Shown here: in pieces, positions 9,234 to 21,660 of the stretch
Position numbering within the stretch: position 1 is the stretch's first letter
Layout of the letters: every line of letters starts with the position of its first letter
From: Charina bottae
Taxonomy: Eukaryota > Chordata > Lepidosauria > Squamata > Charinaidae
Length of the DNA: 64,000 bases
Assembly (NCBI GenBank): GCA_023362775.1
Contig: JALMGJ010000029.1
Span: forward strand, 1,640,001 to 1,704,000
Direction of reading: 5' to 3'
The notes under the pieces: generated by a model
What the model saw: the letters and a program-made list of their open reading frames with translations, nothing else
The model's database searches: none
Told to the model about the DNA's origin: nothing
Position numbers and translations under genes: made by a program

Positions 9234-10944
9234 CCTGCTTCCTGGATCCTACCAGATGACATTGCTTAATCGATGGGATCCGGAGTACGACGACCCTGTC
9301 AGGTCAAGTGGGATGGGGATGGGCAGGCCCTCAAAGAACCAGGTCCTCAGCCCTGATATTGTTCCTACATTATCCTGGTTCCCCCACTGATCACCTTGTA
9401 GACATTGTAGGAGGATTGTCCCTGGTAGCCAAAAGTCAAAAGGAACCTGGGTAGCACCTAACACATTGTATTAGAAGGCCAAGGTTTTCGCTGGAGCTCA
9501 TGAAAGCTTTTAATAAAGTTTCTTAGAAAAGGTGCTTCCAGAAGTTGGAAATATTTGGACTACAACATCTAAGGCAATTCAGCTTGATGGAAAGTGGATC
9601 GTTCTGTTCCTTGCTGGAAGAACCCTTGAATAGGAGGGAATCATGTCCCCCGTCACCTGCCCCTTTTTCTGAGTTATTTTATGTTTGGGAGATGGATCAG
9701 GGAAGAATCCAAGCGAGATTAGGCAGCATTTGCTCTCGGGAGAAGAATTCCTTGGGAAAAAACTCCAGAGAGAATTATTTCTGAGCAATAACGTGCATGG
9801 AATAGTTTTAATTCCCAAACAGCAGGGGGGTTCTGCATCTGATTAGCACTAATGTGGCGGACTCATCCCATTCTTTAAAGGGACTAGTAAAATATAAATG
9901 TGTATATTTTCACCTTTTCTCTGCTATTTCTGCTTTTGCAAAGAACACACCAGGAATAAGTAAAATCTTCTGCAAATATTTTGGCAGGTTTGGATGATCC
10001 AACATCACCCATTTTTTTGTGAATATTTTCCTGAGTAGACTGATACCCTGCAATCCAAATTTCTCTTTGGGCCAGTGTGTAATAATGCTGCAAAGGCAAT
10101 TGCAGAAAGATAATAATCATGGTAATAGAAAGAACTGAAATGTCATTTCCATTTAAATTTGTAGAGATGAGGTTGATTTATTATTCACCACAATTTCTTT
10201 CTTAGTTGAGCCTTTTTTCTTTCTATTCAGATGGAATTAGTTTTATTTTACCTTCTTTGGTTGAGATTCCTTGGCTACACATTTATATTGGGAAGGGTCC
10301 AAGTCTGCCCTTGGGGGAAGTCATTCTCTATTTGACATTTTTATTGAGCAGTTTCTCAAATATGACATGAAATGATACTATGGGGGATTCAGACCATGGT
10401 GAGATTCTCATCTGGTTAAATATAATCAGTTTTAACACTGTAATCGCTTGAAACAGCAAACGTTCCTTCTGAAGGTTATTATTTTATGTTTAGTTCAGGG
10501 GACACAGGATTAATATTTAGCCTTGTGAAATGAAGATTCCTTGAGGCCTTAATTTGAAAACAGTGGTGAAATAAATTTTCTGTTCCTGGGCATAAGGGAA
10601 ATACTTTATTTTCTTACAAGCAAGTGGCATATTTGTCCAGATGTTCTCTTCTGTTTGATTTTCTTTCCCATTGACTTATTGATTAATTGATTTCCCCTCT
10701 CTCTGCTCATGCTTGGGGGTGTGTGTGTGTTCATTTCCCATCATTATTCTTTTTCCTCTGTCAAAGTCAAATACCAGTTGAGCACTGGGAAATGTGGAAT
10801 GCAGAATACAACTACTTTATATTATATATAGGAAATTTTTTAAATCTGCTATATTTATAATAAGAAAATCCTAAATGCTCAATATGTGTGCTACTTGGTG
10901 GTAATTATGTTTGATATCAATAAATCGTTTATTGATATCAATAA
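9233..10944. other. Intronic sequence, no recognised feature
   Basis: 9233-9480 is more GC-rich than its surroundings and could be part of a retroelement, but no motif supports that. The rest looks like ordinary AT-rich intron. Confidence 0.4.
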
Positions 10945-11182
10945 ATTAGAAACGCTAGTCTATCGAAAAACAACCTACACTAACCAAGTCCTCCATTACC
11001 AAAGTAACAACCCAACCTCCCACAAGAGGAGCTGTGTAAGAACATTATTTAGATGAGTACAAACACACCAGAAAAAGGAAACAGACTGCCTATACAATAT
11101 CTTCCAACAAAATGGGTACCCACACAGCTCCATCAATAAGTGCCTGACCACTCAACCCACTACAGCACAATCAACACAAGCT

Positions 11183-11800
11183 ATGAAAAGGGTAACACTG
11201 CCACACATCAGAAACATCTCAGAAACAACCAACAGAATATTACAACCGCACGGCATCACCGCAGCACACAAACCAACTAAAGCCCTCCAAAACATCTTAC
11301 ATAAACCAAAAGACCCAGTAGCCCAAGAAGAAAAAACAGGAGTCATCTACAATATACATACATACATAATACAACGTTATTATGAAGATTGTTTTTATTG
11401 TATTGTTTTATTGCATTTTAACTAATATTTTATTCCTGTTTTATGTACACCGCCCAGAGTCGCTCTCTGAGTGTGATGGGCGGTGAATAAATTTGATATA
11501 TAAATCAATAAATACAGTGTAAAGACTGTAACAGCCATTATGTAGGACGGACAGGCAGAAGACTAGCAGAGCGCATCCATGCACACCAACTAACAGTCAG
11601 AAGACACGATGAAAACTCCTTAAACTCATAACACATGGACATGCTCAACCATAGTTTCAACTGGGAAACTGTGAGCATCCTAGACCAAGCTAAATCCAAA
11701 AATGCTAAGGAATTCCTGGAAGCTTGGCATTCAGACATATCAGCCATCAATAGACACATAGAAATAAACCATATCTACACACCATTCAAAGGAGACAATT
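11183..11800 (+). pseudogene. Penelope-like GIY-YIG gene, interrupted
   Basis: Before the insertion the frame reads through EEKTGVIYNI; after it, beginning near 11516, translation resumes CKDCNSHYVGRTGRRLAERI. Removing 11356-11515 joins the two parts at the position seen in the uninterrupted relative at 7160-7882. A stop after NENSLNS (near 11630) and later frame changes make it non-functional. Confidence 0.75.
11356..11515 (+). mobile_element. L2-type 3' end inserted into the Penelope gene
   Basis: The insert contains ttatgtacaccgcccagagt and gtgatgggcggtgaataaat, the L2 3' hairpin also seen at 59310 and 62745, and ends in caataaataca. A taca/ataca direct repeat flanks it. It is either a severely truncated L2 or an L2-tailed SINE. 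Confidence 0.7.
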
Positions 11801-12003
11801 AAAAAGGTAAGAAGGAAACAAAAAGACCAGAACACCTCCCCTCCAGCAGCCAACACCCAGATAAGCAGGGATTAACACCAGACAAACAAGCAGAAAACAA
11901 TACCCTAATCAAGGAACTACCAAGGAGAAAACCACACCCCCACCAGTATGGGCAGGGCAAGCCACCCTATATAAACAGGCAGCAAAGCCCACACTCCCTG
12001 GCA

Positions 12004-12037
12004 CTGATGATGTTACCTAGTTGGGTAATGAAACGTC
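12004..12037 (+). ncRNA. Candidate hammerhead ribozyme, canonical core (Penelope family 2)
   Basis: The DNA reads CTGATGA at 12004-12010, a stem GTTACC/GGTAAT with a short loop, then GAAAC at 12030-12034 and GTC at 12035-12037. This matches the hammerhead consensus CUGANGA, helix II, GAAA, GUH. The ACGU around the cleavage site is self-complementary and leaves almost no helix III, as reported for minimal hammerheads of Penelope-like elements that work best as dimers. The flanking gca and tgc can pair as the start of helix I. Activity is inferred, not shown. Confidence 0.7.
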
Positions 12038-12349
12038 TGCAAGGAAACAGCCAAGCTCAGAGAGCACCAAGGACTGCATAGTTCAATCCTGAGCTACAGA
12101 TATTCTCTTCTGTTGGAATAAACCTTTACTGACCATAAATATGCATACAGTTGGATGGCACAGCCTCTGCTCCATGCAGATTTGCTTGAGGGAAAAAATC
12201 CACAGAGAATCCTTTCTGAGCAAACTTGCAGAGAATCAAGGCAAATTTCTGTCTTATTAGCATCAATGGGTGGATCCATCCTATTCTTCAAAAACATACC
12301 AATACAATGTAAAAGTATCATCACAGAATAAAAAGTGTTACGTGAAGTC

Positions 12350-12545
12350 TCCCTCAAGTCAGACTTGACTCCTAATGATGCTATGATTGTGTCCATGGAG
12401 TTTTCTCAACCACTGTCTGGAAAAGGTTGGCCATCTTCTTCCAGAATGTTCTTCTGACTTCCCAGCCTAACCTTCAGTCCTGACCTTCCCAAGAGATATC
12501 CCCTCCAAATACTAACCAGATCCTGACCCTGCATAGTTTAGGATT
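12350..12545 (-). mobile_element. 5S-derived SINE (SINE3-like), diverged
   Basis: It ends in ctccaaatactaaccagatc followed by ctgaccctgcatagttt, a diverged reverse complement of the 5S internal promoter. The body 12350-12480 resembles the same SINE type at 5275 and 40800. Confidence 0.5.
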
Positions 12546-12554
12546 GGGTAAACA

Positions 12555-13030
12555 GAATAAATATAGCAACATTACAAATTCTGCCCATTCGACGCTACTG
12601 ATTATTCAGAAGCGTAGACAATCCTCCGCGAAGTAAAGACTGACTGCTCCCTCGAAGCAAGCAGGCATTCACGGATTTGGGCCACACATTATGAACGAAT
12701 GAGGGACTGGAAAAGTAAACAGTGCCTGGCCAAGCTTGAGGGAAGTAGAAGAAAGAGAAGCCAACGGATCGGTGGATGGATGGGACCGGGCCGTGGCCTT
12801 GGCAGCAGGAGCACCTGCAGAGAGGGGACTCAAAAAAGTCAGGATGGCAGCTGCGCAGTCAAAGCCAAGTCACTTTTATAGTGAGATGGGTGGTGTAAAT
12901 TAAATTTAATAGTTAGTAAATGAATAAATAAATAAATAAATAAATAAATAAAAATAGACTGTTAGAAAGGGGCAGGGCTTCAGTCGCAGGGCCACCTTGA
13001 CTTTTTTGACCCCCTTGCTTGGCCGAGCAG
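12555..13030. repeat. Mixed repeats around an (AAAT)n run
   Basis: A ggactcaaaaaagtcaggat copy lies on the + strand at 12826, and an inverted copy, accttgacttttttgacccc, at 12994. They flank an (AAAT)n run at 12921-12953. They belong to the same unnamed family as 8418 and 61226. A KLEGSRRKRSQRIGGWM-like translation near 12740 hints at an RTE C-terminus but is too weak to call. Confidence 0.35.
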
Positions 13031-15791
13031 CAGATTGTCCCTGGGGGTAGTGGGGATGGAGGGCATTTGAGACCAGGAACAGGGCCCAACTTAACTCAAA
13101 CTGTGCCCAGTGGGCAGGGTGCATGCCAGATGCTCACAAAGGAAAAAGATTGTTGTCCAGGGAGTTTCCTGTCTCAACCCTAATTTTAAGAGCTGTCTGC
13201 AAACAACCCAAAGAACTACTGGCAAGTCCAGTTGGTCTGCTCTTCAGCAGGCTGCTGGCGTGGGAAAGAAAGAAGAATGCTCTGGAAAGAAAGTTAAAAG
13301 GGCAGAAATAAAAGTGAGGAGTTTTTACCGACTAGAAGGCCTCCCTCCCTGCTTGTTTCAGCCCTCCACTGGATTTCCCACTCCTGGTTGAAAAATGCGT
13401 ATCGAAGATTTAAGCAACGTACTAGCATGCATACCATTTTGTCACTTTGAATTGACCCCTAGAGAAATTGTCCTACTATTATTGCACATTGTCCAACTAG
13501 GCAGCAGGACCTGGCTGACCTTGAAAAGAGCTACAAGAGATTTGACATGGATGGGAGGCCACCAGGAGATTTTGAAGTTAGACTTATTTTTTTAATTGTA
13601 TGCGCCTCTCACTTGCATAGTTTTGGCCTTCCCTTATTTAGGCAAACGTTTGGATCAGGCTAAATCGTGAGGATCAATGAACATGCCAGAACTTAGTACT
13701 AAGTAATCAAAAATAAAGGGCAATATTCCCCAACCGGAGTACTCAGCAGATGTGTGGACTTCAGCATCCTGAGTTCTTGATGCAGATTCTGGCAATCAAA
13801 GTCTGTATGCCTGGAGGTTACCTTGTTTGAGGAGGCAGATAAGATCTGCCGAGGATCTTGTTCAGTCACAGAAGGATCTAGCGGTCAGCCTTCATAGGAT
13901 AAACTACAATAGTTTGGAAAGTTTTCAAATGCAAAACTTTCTCTGACATTGTAATAGATTTTAGAAATGTTTTCAAATTTAACCACAAAAATGTTTCACT
14001 GATGAATAGTGGATAATACGTTTATTTTATAATGAAAGGAAGACAATCTTTTTTCAAGGTGGGTCGCAAAACCTGGCTTATCTGCCTTTCTCTACCTTTT
14101 AAAGAGGAGCAGTACAATCATTCTCCAAACATCATGAAAAATGAGCCTTACACTTGTGGAAAAAAAATCATTTCAGAAACTGCCAGATGTGAAATGTCAA
14201 CAAGTTGTAGCATTAATTGATTTAAGATTGCATAATCACTACCCTGATTAAAGAGCAGTGCTTTCTTTTCTTTCATTCTGGTTTTTTAGCTTTGTTTTTC
14301 TTCTCTCTTTGGACAGCTGGTTGCAACATGTGGGTCATAAGAACCCCAGATGAATGTTTCTGTTCCTGATGTTTGTTTGTCTCTATATTACTCAACAGCT
14401 CAACTAAGTTTTTTTCCTACGTTAAAGCACTGAATATTGTTAACTGAGGCTAAACAAATTTTAGAAGGCTTTGTGTGCTATATAAACACAAAATATTTGT
14501 GAGAAAATGATGAAATTGGCTTCTTGTTTGGTTTTCCTTCTATTTAATTCTTTGTTCACAACTGGTGGTCATTCTGTGTTTTAGTCTAAGGCCATTGCCA
14601 CATGGGGTATATGCATGATTCCAGAATTTGTGATTCTCATGCCTTTTCATTTCTACCTCAGTTTCAGTGCATCTGTAATCACCAAAAAAGTGAAGCCTTT
14701 CCATTTGAAATTCTGTAGAGCTGTGAGCAGTCTGTTTTTCCATTGGCAGAACTTCTTGCTTCTCCTACATCAGCTGGTTTAGCATTCTATTCACAAGGTC
14801 CTTAAATGGGAAAGGTGACATGATGGCTTCAGGACTCCTCTTGTCAGCAACTGCTGTGAGAGCGGGGGTGGGGGTTGCATATGACCTGAGCTGTTTTAAC
14901 TCTGTGCAGATGCTTGCCGTGGTTCCAGGTACATAGTGATCCAGGTGAAGGGAAGAGGAATAACAATGACAGATCAGTTTCTCCTTTTCTGGAGAAGGGA
15001 ACCAGCCAGCTGCAAACTACGAGGCTGCTGTGTAAATCCCCCCACCCACCCAAAACCAGCTTTATGAATGCAAGGGGAGCCATTTCTCTTTTTTCACTTT
15101 TATGTGGGGTGGGAAGGGGTTTTTGTTGCACCATACCACACTGGCAACTTTGAGCATCCTGTTCATAGTGCCTGCTGGTAGGCATTGCTCGGAATGTACA
15201 ACAAAGTCATAGCATTTTGATGGGAAACATGCCTGCCTGGCTGCACAATTAGTGGCATGCTATCCTTTCAGCATCATAACCTGCAAGAGGGTTTTAAATG
15301 TAGTAGAGCAATGATAGCTTGGCAGCTTTGTAGCTACCCATTTTTAATAACTGCTCGTTTTTTTTTGTTGTGTTTTTTTTGCAGATAGCAAACAAATGGT
15401 CTGGAGGTATTTTGAAGACATGGATGGGGGTTGTTAGCATGTATTTATGTATTCTGTGTGGAGGTGTGGATACTGTGTTGTTGTTGTTGCTGCTGCTGCT
15501 CCAGAACCTGCAGTAGTTTGAAGCAGGGCATGGATTGAAATAGATTCTTTGCATTCTCCCATTGGTAACCTGGAAAGCGGGCACAAAAGAGGTACCCTGC
15601 CTCTTACCTGTGCTCTGAAGTGGGCAGCAGTCAAATCATCACCCAGTTGGTTTAAAAATAGTTTGGAGGGATTGGAGAGTGGAATTGTCTGCATTGAAAT
15701 GCCCTGATATGAATGAGTTCACACTTTCTACTGCAATCTTGGCTACTGCAGGTACATTGATGTTTCCTGCAGCAAATGCATAAAGTATAGC
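13031..15791. other. Intronic sequence, no recognised feature
   Basis: No coding similarity, RNA gene or clear repeat was found. A short TTG/CTG run at about 15474-15500 is the only simple repeat. Confidence 0.45.
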
Positions 15792-15803
15792 AGGGAAATC
15801 CAT

Positions 15804-16138
15804 GTTGTTGTTGTTGTTGTTCAGTCGTTTAGTCGTGTCCGACTCTTCGTGACCTCATGGACCATAGCACGCCAGGCCTTCCTGTCCTCCACTGTCTCCC
15901 GGAGTTTACTCAAATTCATGTTCATTACATCGGTGATGCTATCTAACCATCTCATCCTCTGCCATCCCCTTCTCCTTTTGCCTTCAGTCTTTCCCAGCAT
16001 CAGGGTCTTTTCCAGTGAGTCCTCTCTTCGCATTAGGTGGCCAAAGTATTTGAGCTTCAGCTTCAGCATCTGTCCTTCCAATGAGCAGTCAGGGTTGATT
16101 TCCTTCAGGATTGACTGATTTGACCTCCTTGCAGTCCA
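15804..16138 (-). mobile_element. BovB LINE, 5'-truncated (lineage A)
   Basis: The minus strand encodes the BovB C-terminus: PWTARRSNQSILKEINPDCS, FGHLMRREDSLEKTLMLGK, then MNLSKLRETVEDRKAWRAMV. The 3' end is agtcgtttagtcgtgtccga in reverse followed by TTG repeats. An agggaaatccat duplication lies at 15792-15803 and 16139-16150. The first bases (aggga) also match the BovB sequence expected at the truncation point. Confidence 0.9.
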
Positions 16139-16150
16139 AGGGAAATCCAT

Positions 16151-16700
16151 ACACAGTGGTCAAGTATCCTTGGAAGCTGCAACTCACTCTGGCTCCCAAG
16201 CTGATTCAGATATTTCACTGATACTTTTGCCACAGGCTGTGGGTACCTCCAGAGATCCAAATGTCATGAGAAGTGTTTTTTCTGAAATGCTTCCAAGTTG
16301 ATCACCATATTTCTGAAAATGGCTTGTAGAATTTATATCAGTTTCTTGGAAGTGTTAAGTTTTCTCTAAGTTATTTGCTTTCATCCTTTGGAAATTACTT
16401 GTTAAGGAGAGAAGGATATTCCAACAGTTTGCACACGGACCAGTGTTTACAATCTGCGTGGAAAGATACAAAGGATGTCATAAAGCTGTAACCTATTCCA
16501 GAGTGGGATGGTTGAAGGGAAGGAGAGTTTTCACACTCGGCAGAAGTCTCTAAATGAATGTATAAATGTGTGTAAAGCACAAACAAGTGTGCAAGAGAAA
16601 ATTTATTTGTTATGCAGTGTTCCTTGCTTTGAAAAATGAGTCATTTACAAGTGGAACATGGTTTGGAACTTTATTTACTTTCTTATTAGTATATTTATAT
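16151..16700. other. Intronic sequence, no recognised feature
   Basis: AT-rich, no recognised family. Confidence 0.4.
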
Positions 16701-18135
16701 AGTAAATATTCAATCATTTATTTATTTACTTGCTTACTTACTAGGGCACTCTAATCTAGAGCTGCTTACAAAACTCTGTCCAGTAAGAGGGTTAAAACAA
16801 AAGAAACAAGAAACAAAGGAAACAAATTGCAGTCGCAATAAACTTTGCACCAAAGGAGTAAACAAGCATTCTACAGCAAGAGGCCTCCCTCATCCCAAAA
16901 ACTCCCCACTCCAAGCCTCAGGAACAGCCAGGTCTCAATGGCTTTCCAGAAGGTTAACCAGGAAGGAGCCTGTCCAACCTCGGGAGGGGCAGGGATGCCA
17001 TTCCAAGGAAAGCAGGTGGGGAATGAGGAGGCTCATCCCTGGGATCCATGCGGATGGCATTCTCTTAACGAAGGGACCCAAAAAGAGACCATTCTTCCAG
17101 ACCTTAAGAGTTGGGCGGAAACCAGGAGAAGTCGGCAATCCCAGAGATAGCCAGATTCAATGCCATACAGGCTTTAAAAGTGACAAATGGCACCTTGAAT
17201 TCCACCCCACAACTAAATGGTAGCCAGGGCAGCTCCCGTAGTAGAGACATGGGACCGCCTACTAGCACCCATCACTACCCAGGCCACTGCATTCTGGGGC
17301 AGCTGACGTTTCTGAGTGGTCTTCAAGCAACCATATGTAAAACACATTGCAGGAGTCCAAGTGAGAGGTAACCAAGTCATTAGTGGCTGAAGTAGGGCCT
17401 CCCAGGCCAGGTAAGATCGTAACTGATGTGCAAAAGGTAATCATGCAAAAACCCTCTTTGCCACCTATTCCTCAAGTAGGAACTGAGAATCCAGGAGGAC
17501 CCCAGACCAGTTCTGCCCCAGGTGGTACATCCTCAATGAGAACCAAAGATGGTATATCTCCGGTATATGGACAGCTTCCATACTACAGCCACTCCATCTT
17601 GCTGGAATTGAGTCTAAGCCTATTCTTCCCCAACCACATTCTGGCCGCCTCCAGGCACTGGGACAGGACTTTAACCACATATTCTGTTTGCCCTGAGGTT
17701 GAGATGTACAACCATGTGTCATCAACATATTGATGATACTTGACCCTACACCGGTAAATGGCCTCCCCCAATGGCTTTATATATATGTTAAATAGGAGAT
17801 GTGAGAGTGTAAGATCTTGTAGCACCCCACAGTTGAAAGCTCTAGAATAGGACTTCTACCCTCCCTCCACTATTTCTGAACGGAACCCCTCTGTCAGGAT
17901 GGAGAAGAACCATTGTAAAACAGTGTCCACCTTTGGAGGGGGTCCAAGAGGATATCAGAATCGACAATATCAAAAGCTGCCAAAACAGGAGAGTAGTGCT
18001 ACTGTTGCCCTGGTCTTACCCCAGGTCACCCACAAGAGCCATCGGTGTTGCTTCAATTCCATGCCCAGACCTGAACCCCAACTGAAAAGGGTTCAGATGA
18101 TGGATCTTCCCAAGCCAGGCATTCCCTGCACAAAG
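16701..18135 (-). mobile_element. L2-clade LINE, 3' half, old
   Basis: On the minus strand 17825-17583 encodes SHLLFNIYIKPLGEAIYRCR and then YHQYVDDTWLYISTSGQTEY, the L2 reverse transcriptase catalytic region with YVDD at the active site. Further upstream (18130-17830) is a degraded fingers region. Downstream (17580-16850) is the C-terminal and 3' UTR part, ending in AAAT-type repeats near 16710. Stops and frameshifts are numerous, indicating age. Confidence 0.75.
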
Positions 18136-19023
18136 AATGACTGTGTCCCCTACCTCATCCCTTCTACACCCATCTCTCAACTCTTGATTTGGAATTATTG
18201 CAGTCTAGTGCTGCATGCCTGTGCTTTCATTTTATTTGGCAAATATTTATATTAGGAGGAGTCAAGACTCTTTTGCAACAAGCTTTACTACATGGAAAAG
18301 TGTACAAATGGAGATGCTTCACTCTCCTATTTGCCTGTGAGCCTGTCTGATGCGTCTGAATCAATGGGCGCGTCTTTATACAGAACATAAGTTGTAATTT
18401 AGTCATATTCTTAAGAAACAATGCACATGCATAGAAGAGACATGATACTTTGTGAATAGGTCAAATCAGCAACTGTAAAGAGTATCACCCATACACAGTT
18501 TCAGACTGTTGACCTGTCTTTCCAGCCATGAAAAGAGAGTAGCTACATAGGGAACCAGGAACACAGGACTGGTGATATTTTGATGGTCCGTCCTTCTAAT
18601 TTTGCTCCTGTGGTTGCATTCATGAAGTCTTCCTTAAAAGGTTTGTTCAGGGGAAGCATAATATAATTCTGCCTTTCATTCCCCCTCAACTGGTTTAACT
18701 GCATTGGTGATTTAATGGTTTCTGCAAAGAGCTTTGCCCATAGCATCTGAGCTGCTGCCTACACACAGTTGATAGCCTTTAATTGTGGAAGAAATGGGGC
18801 CTGATCTTCCCTTGCAGCATACTGTAATAGAAATGAAATGGTAACTTGCCCACTTCAGGTGTGTTGGGGGGGGGGGTGAGAGAAAGGTTCAGCAATATAA
18901 TCTCTATTTTTCCTTTCCTCTCCATCCCTCTTCCACTCCAGTCTTCCTAAAGTAGGTAAGGTACCACTTCATTTCTATTTCAGTGTATTGCAAGGGAAGA
19001 TCAGACCTTATTTCATTCACAAT
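18136..19023. other. Intronic sequence, no recognised feature
   Basis: No recognised feature except a run of 11 G at 18866-18876. Confidence 0.4.
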
Positions 19024-20960
19024 CTAGCATAACAAGGAAAGATTAGGGCAGAGGGCTTTTTTAGCCACCTCAGTTATCTGTCGATGGTACATCCCATGCA
19101 GGGTCTTGTCTTGCCATGGCACTTCCTCTGCTTGATCTTTCTTCCATGTCTGCTGCTGCTTCAGGCATTCTCTCAGCAGCTCATCTTTAGGTGCCATCTT
19201 ACTGATGTACTCCTGGATGCTCTGGGTCTCATCCAGGACAGTGGCTTTGACACTCACCAGACCCCGCCCGCCCTCTTTCCGCCTGGTGTACAGTCTCTGG
19301 GTGTTGGACTTGGGGTGGAAGCCTCCGTACATTGTGAGGAGCTTCCGGGTCTTCACATCAGCAGCCTCCATGTCTTCCTTTGGCCAGCTCACTATACCAG
19401 CAGGGTATCTGATGACTGGCAGGGCATACATGTTGATGGCATGGATCTTGTTCTTCCCATTGAGCTGGCTCTTCAGGACCTGTCTTATCCTTTAGTGGTA
19501 TTTGGATGTTGCTGTCTTCCTTGCCTCCTCATTGTGGTTCCCATGTGTCTGTGGGATACCAAAGTACTTGTAGCTGGTCTGTATGTCTGCTATGTGGCCT
19601 GCTGGTAGTTCCACCCCATCAGTCTTAACTAACTTCCCTCTCTTTACTACCATCTGGCCACACTTCTTTAGTCCAAATGACATCCCAATGTCCTCACTGT
19701 AGATCCGTGTCAGGTGAATCAGTGAGTCGATGTCTCGTTCACTCTTAGCATACAGCTTGATGTCATCCATGTAGAGGAGGTGGCTGATGGTTGTTCCACT
19801 CTTGAACTTGTATCCGTATCCAGTTCTTGTGATATTCTGGCTGAGGGGGTTCAAGCCCATGAAGAACAGCAGTGGGGACAGTGCATCACCTTGGTATAAT
19901 ACGCACTTGATGGCCACTTGTGCAAGATGCCTTGAGTTGGCTTCCAGTGTTGTCTTCCATAGTCCCATTGAGTTCTTGAGGAAGGTCCTGAGTGTCCTGT
20001 TGACTTTGTATAGTGCCAGGCATTCACAGATCCCTGTATGTGGCATTGAGTCATAGGCTTTCCTGTAGTCAATCCAGGCTGTGCTCAGATTGGTCTGTCT
20101 AGACCTTGAGTCTCAGGTGACTGCTGTATCTATGAGCTACTGGTGATTGGAGCCTCTGGTGTTGTTCCCAATGCCCTTCTGAGCTGTGCTCATGTACTGG
20201 CCCGTATGGTCCTACAACTTGGCAGCTATGATGCCTGATAGGACTTTCCATGTTGTGGGGAAGCAGGTTATTGGCTGGTAGTTGGACAGTTTTGTTCCCT
20301 TGTTGGGGTCTTTCATGATCAGCACTGTCCTTCCTTGTGTTAGCCAGTCTGGGTGGGAGCTTGCTGCTAGCATCTGGTTCATCTGTGCTGCTAGGCGTTC
20401 ATGCACTGCTGTTATTTTCTTTAGCCAGTAGGTGTGGATCATGTCTGGGCCAGGTGCTGTCCAGCTCTTCATGTTCTTGACCCGCTGTTGGATGTCTGCT
20501 ACTGTGATGGTGACTGGTTCCTGTTCCGGGAGATTTCTGTGGTCTGCTCTCAGGTCCTGCAGCCACTTTGCACTGGTGTTATGTGTCTTCTCTTTCTCCC
20601 ATATGTTCTTTCAGTACTGTTCCATTTCTGCTGTTGGTGGCTCCGCTGTTACTGTGTTGTTGCACTGCAGCTGGGAGTACACCTTGGATGGTTCTTTGGC
20701 AAACAGGGCATTTATCTTCTTGGCCTCTGCTTCTCTAGTGTATCTCCTTAGCCTGGTAGCCAGTGCTGTGAGCCTTTGTTTAGCAGTCTCTAGGGCTTCA
20801 GATGGAGTCAGGCCCTTGTATTTTTTCAGTAGCCAAGTCTTATCCTTAATTTCCACACCCTTCTGTACTTCCACCAGCTGACTAACTTCTCTCTGAGTTG
20901 CCTTGATCCTCCAACCTCATTTTCCGGGGTGGGTGGGGGTGGGTATGTACTGCTGTTCTT
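19024..20960 (-). mobile_element. R4/Dong-clade LINE, degraded
   Basis: Minus-strand pieces in order encode: TPSEALETAKQRLTALATRL (20870-20611); a MKSWTAPGPDMIHTYWLKKI reverse transcriptase start (20472-20212); SHLLYMDDIKLYAKSERDID with the YMDD catalytic box and FGLKKCGQMVVKRGKL (20046-19492); and a C-terminal GGRGLVSVKATVLDETQSIQ block (19431-19024). This domain order and the KCGQMVVKRGK motif fit the R4 group, which carries a restriction-like endonuclease in place of an APE-type one. Frameshifts separate the pieces, so it is dead. No 5' end is recognised. Confidence 0.75.
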
Positions 20961-21329
20961 CTTGATCATGTAGCCAAGCATCTCCAGGATACAGCGGCTG
21001 TAGCGTATACCAGTTCATTGGTTTGAGTTATAGTGGTAGTAGGGATTGTCGTGAGGGTACATTCGGTACCACAAACTTTGGATGAATTTGAGCAACGGAT
21101 GACTTGGGAATGCACTGCTATAAATTACATGTAGCTCCAAAATCCTGGTGATGGGGAAGGGGAACATTGCTCACCTCCAGGATATTGGCCCTTGAAATTT
21201 CTCGGGTCTCTGTTTTGTCACATTTTGGGGTGGGCTACAGTTCATTACTGTATTGATGATGTTTGGCCTTCTTTCTTTTTACAACTGGTCACAAGAAGAT
21301 TGACATAATCCTGAAGTGTTCTCAGGATG

Positions 21330-21660
21330 TAGTTAGAGCAGGTTACATCTGGTCTAACAAATTGTTCCTTAATCCAGTCATGTAGACAGACTAATCTGGG
21401 ATTGTGGATACAGCCTCTTCAGGACGAGGACAATGTTCCCTCTAAAGGAATACCAGTTTCACAATTTGAAGATGCTTCTGGACCTTGCAGTGCTCCTTGA
21501 ATGTCAGATATGCTATGACAAGGAGAGCCTTTGCCCAACTTCAGATGATGTTCCAGTTCTCCCTTTACAGGAGAAGACAAATCTGGCCAAAACGGTCCAG
21601 GATTTTAGTCAGATTTTCCACAGCATGTTTTCTGTGCCAGCACTGCTGGCTGTCAGCCAA
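21330..21660 (+). mobile_element. Old L2-clade fragment
   Basis: The + strand includes an RRAFAQLQMM translation near 21515-21545, and the DNA gacaaatctggccaaaacgg resembles the L2 stretch between the VARRAFAQLRLVRQL and HALVTSRLDYCN blocks. It is too diverged for a clean reading frame. Confidence 0.5.

Larger units (their letters stand above)
10945..12110 (+). mobile_element. Penelope-like element, family 2, 3' half
   Basis: The + strand encodes a degraded end of the reverse transcriptase region (KRSCVRTLFR-like near 11020), the linker VTLPHIRNISETTNRILQPH, the GIY-YIG domain, and then the family-2 terminal repeat with a canonical hammerhead core at 12004-12037. The nuclease domain is split by a 160-bp L2-type insertion at 11356-11515. 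Nonsense and frame changes are present. The 5' boundary near 10945-10960 is approximate. Confidence 0.8.

Noticed and set aside
14844..15185. A possible small protein gene on the minus strand
   Set aside because: The frame has no recognisable domain, no splice or promoter context, and an opposing frame is open over the same bases.
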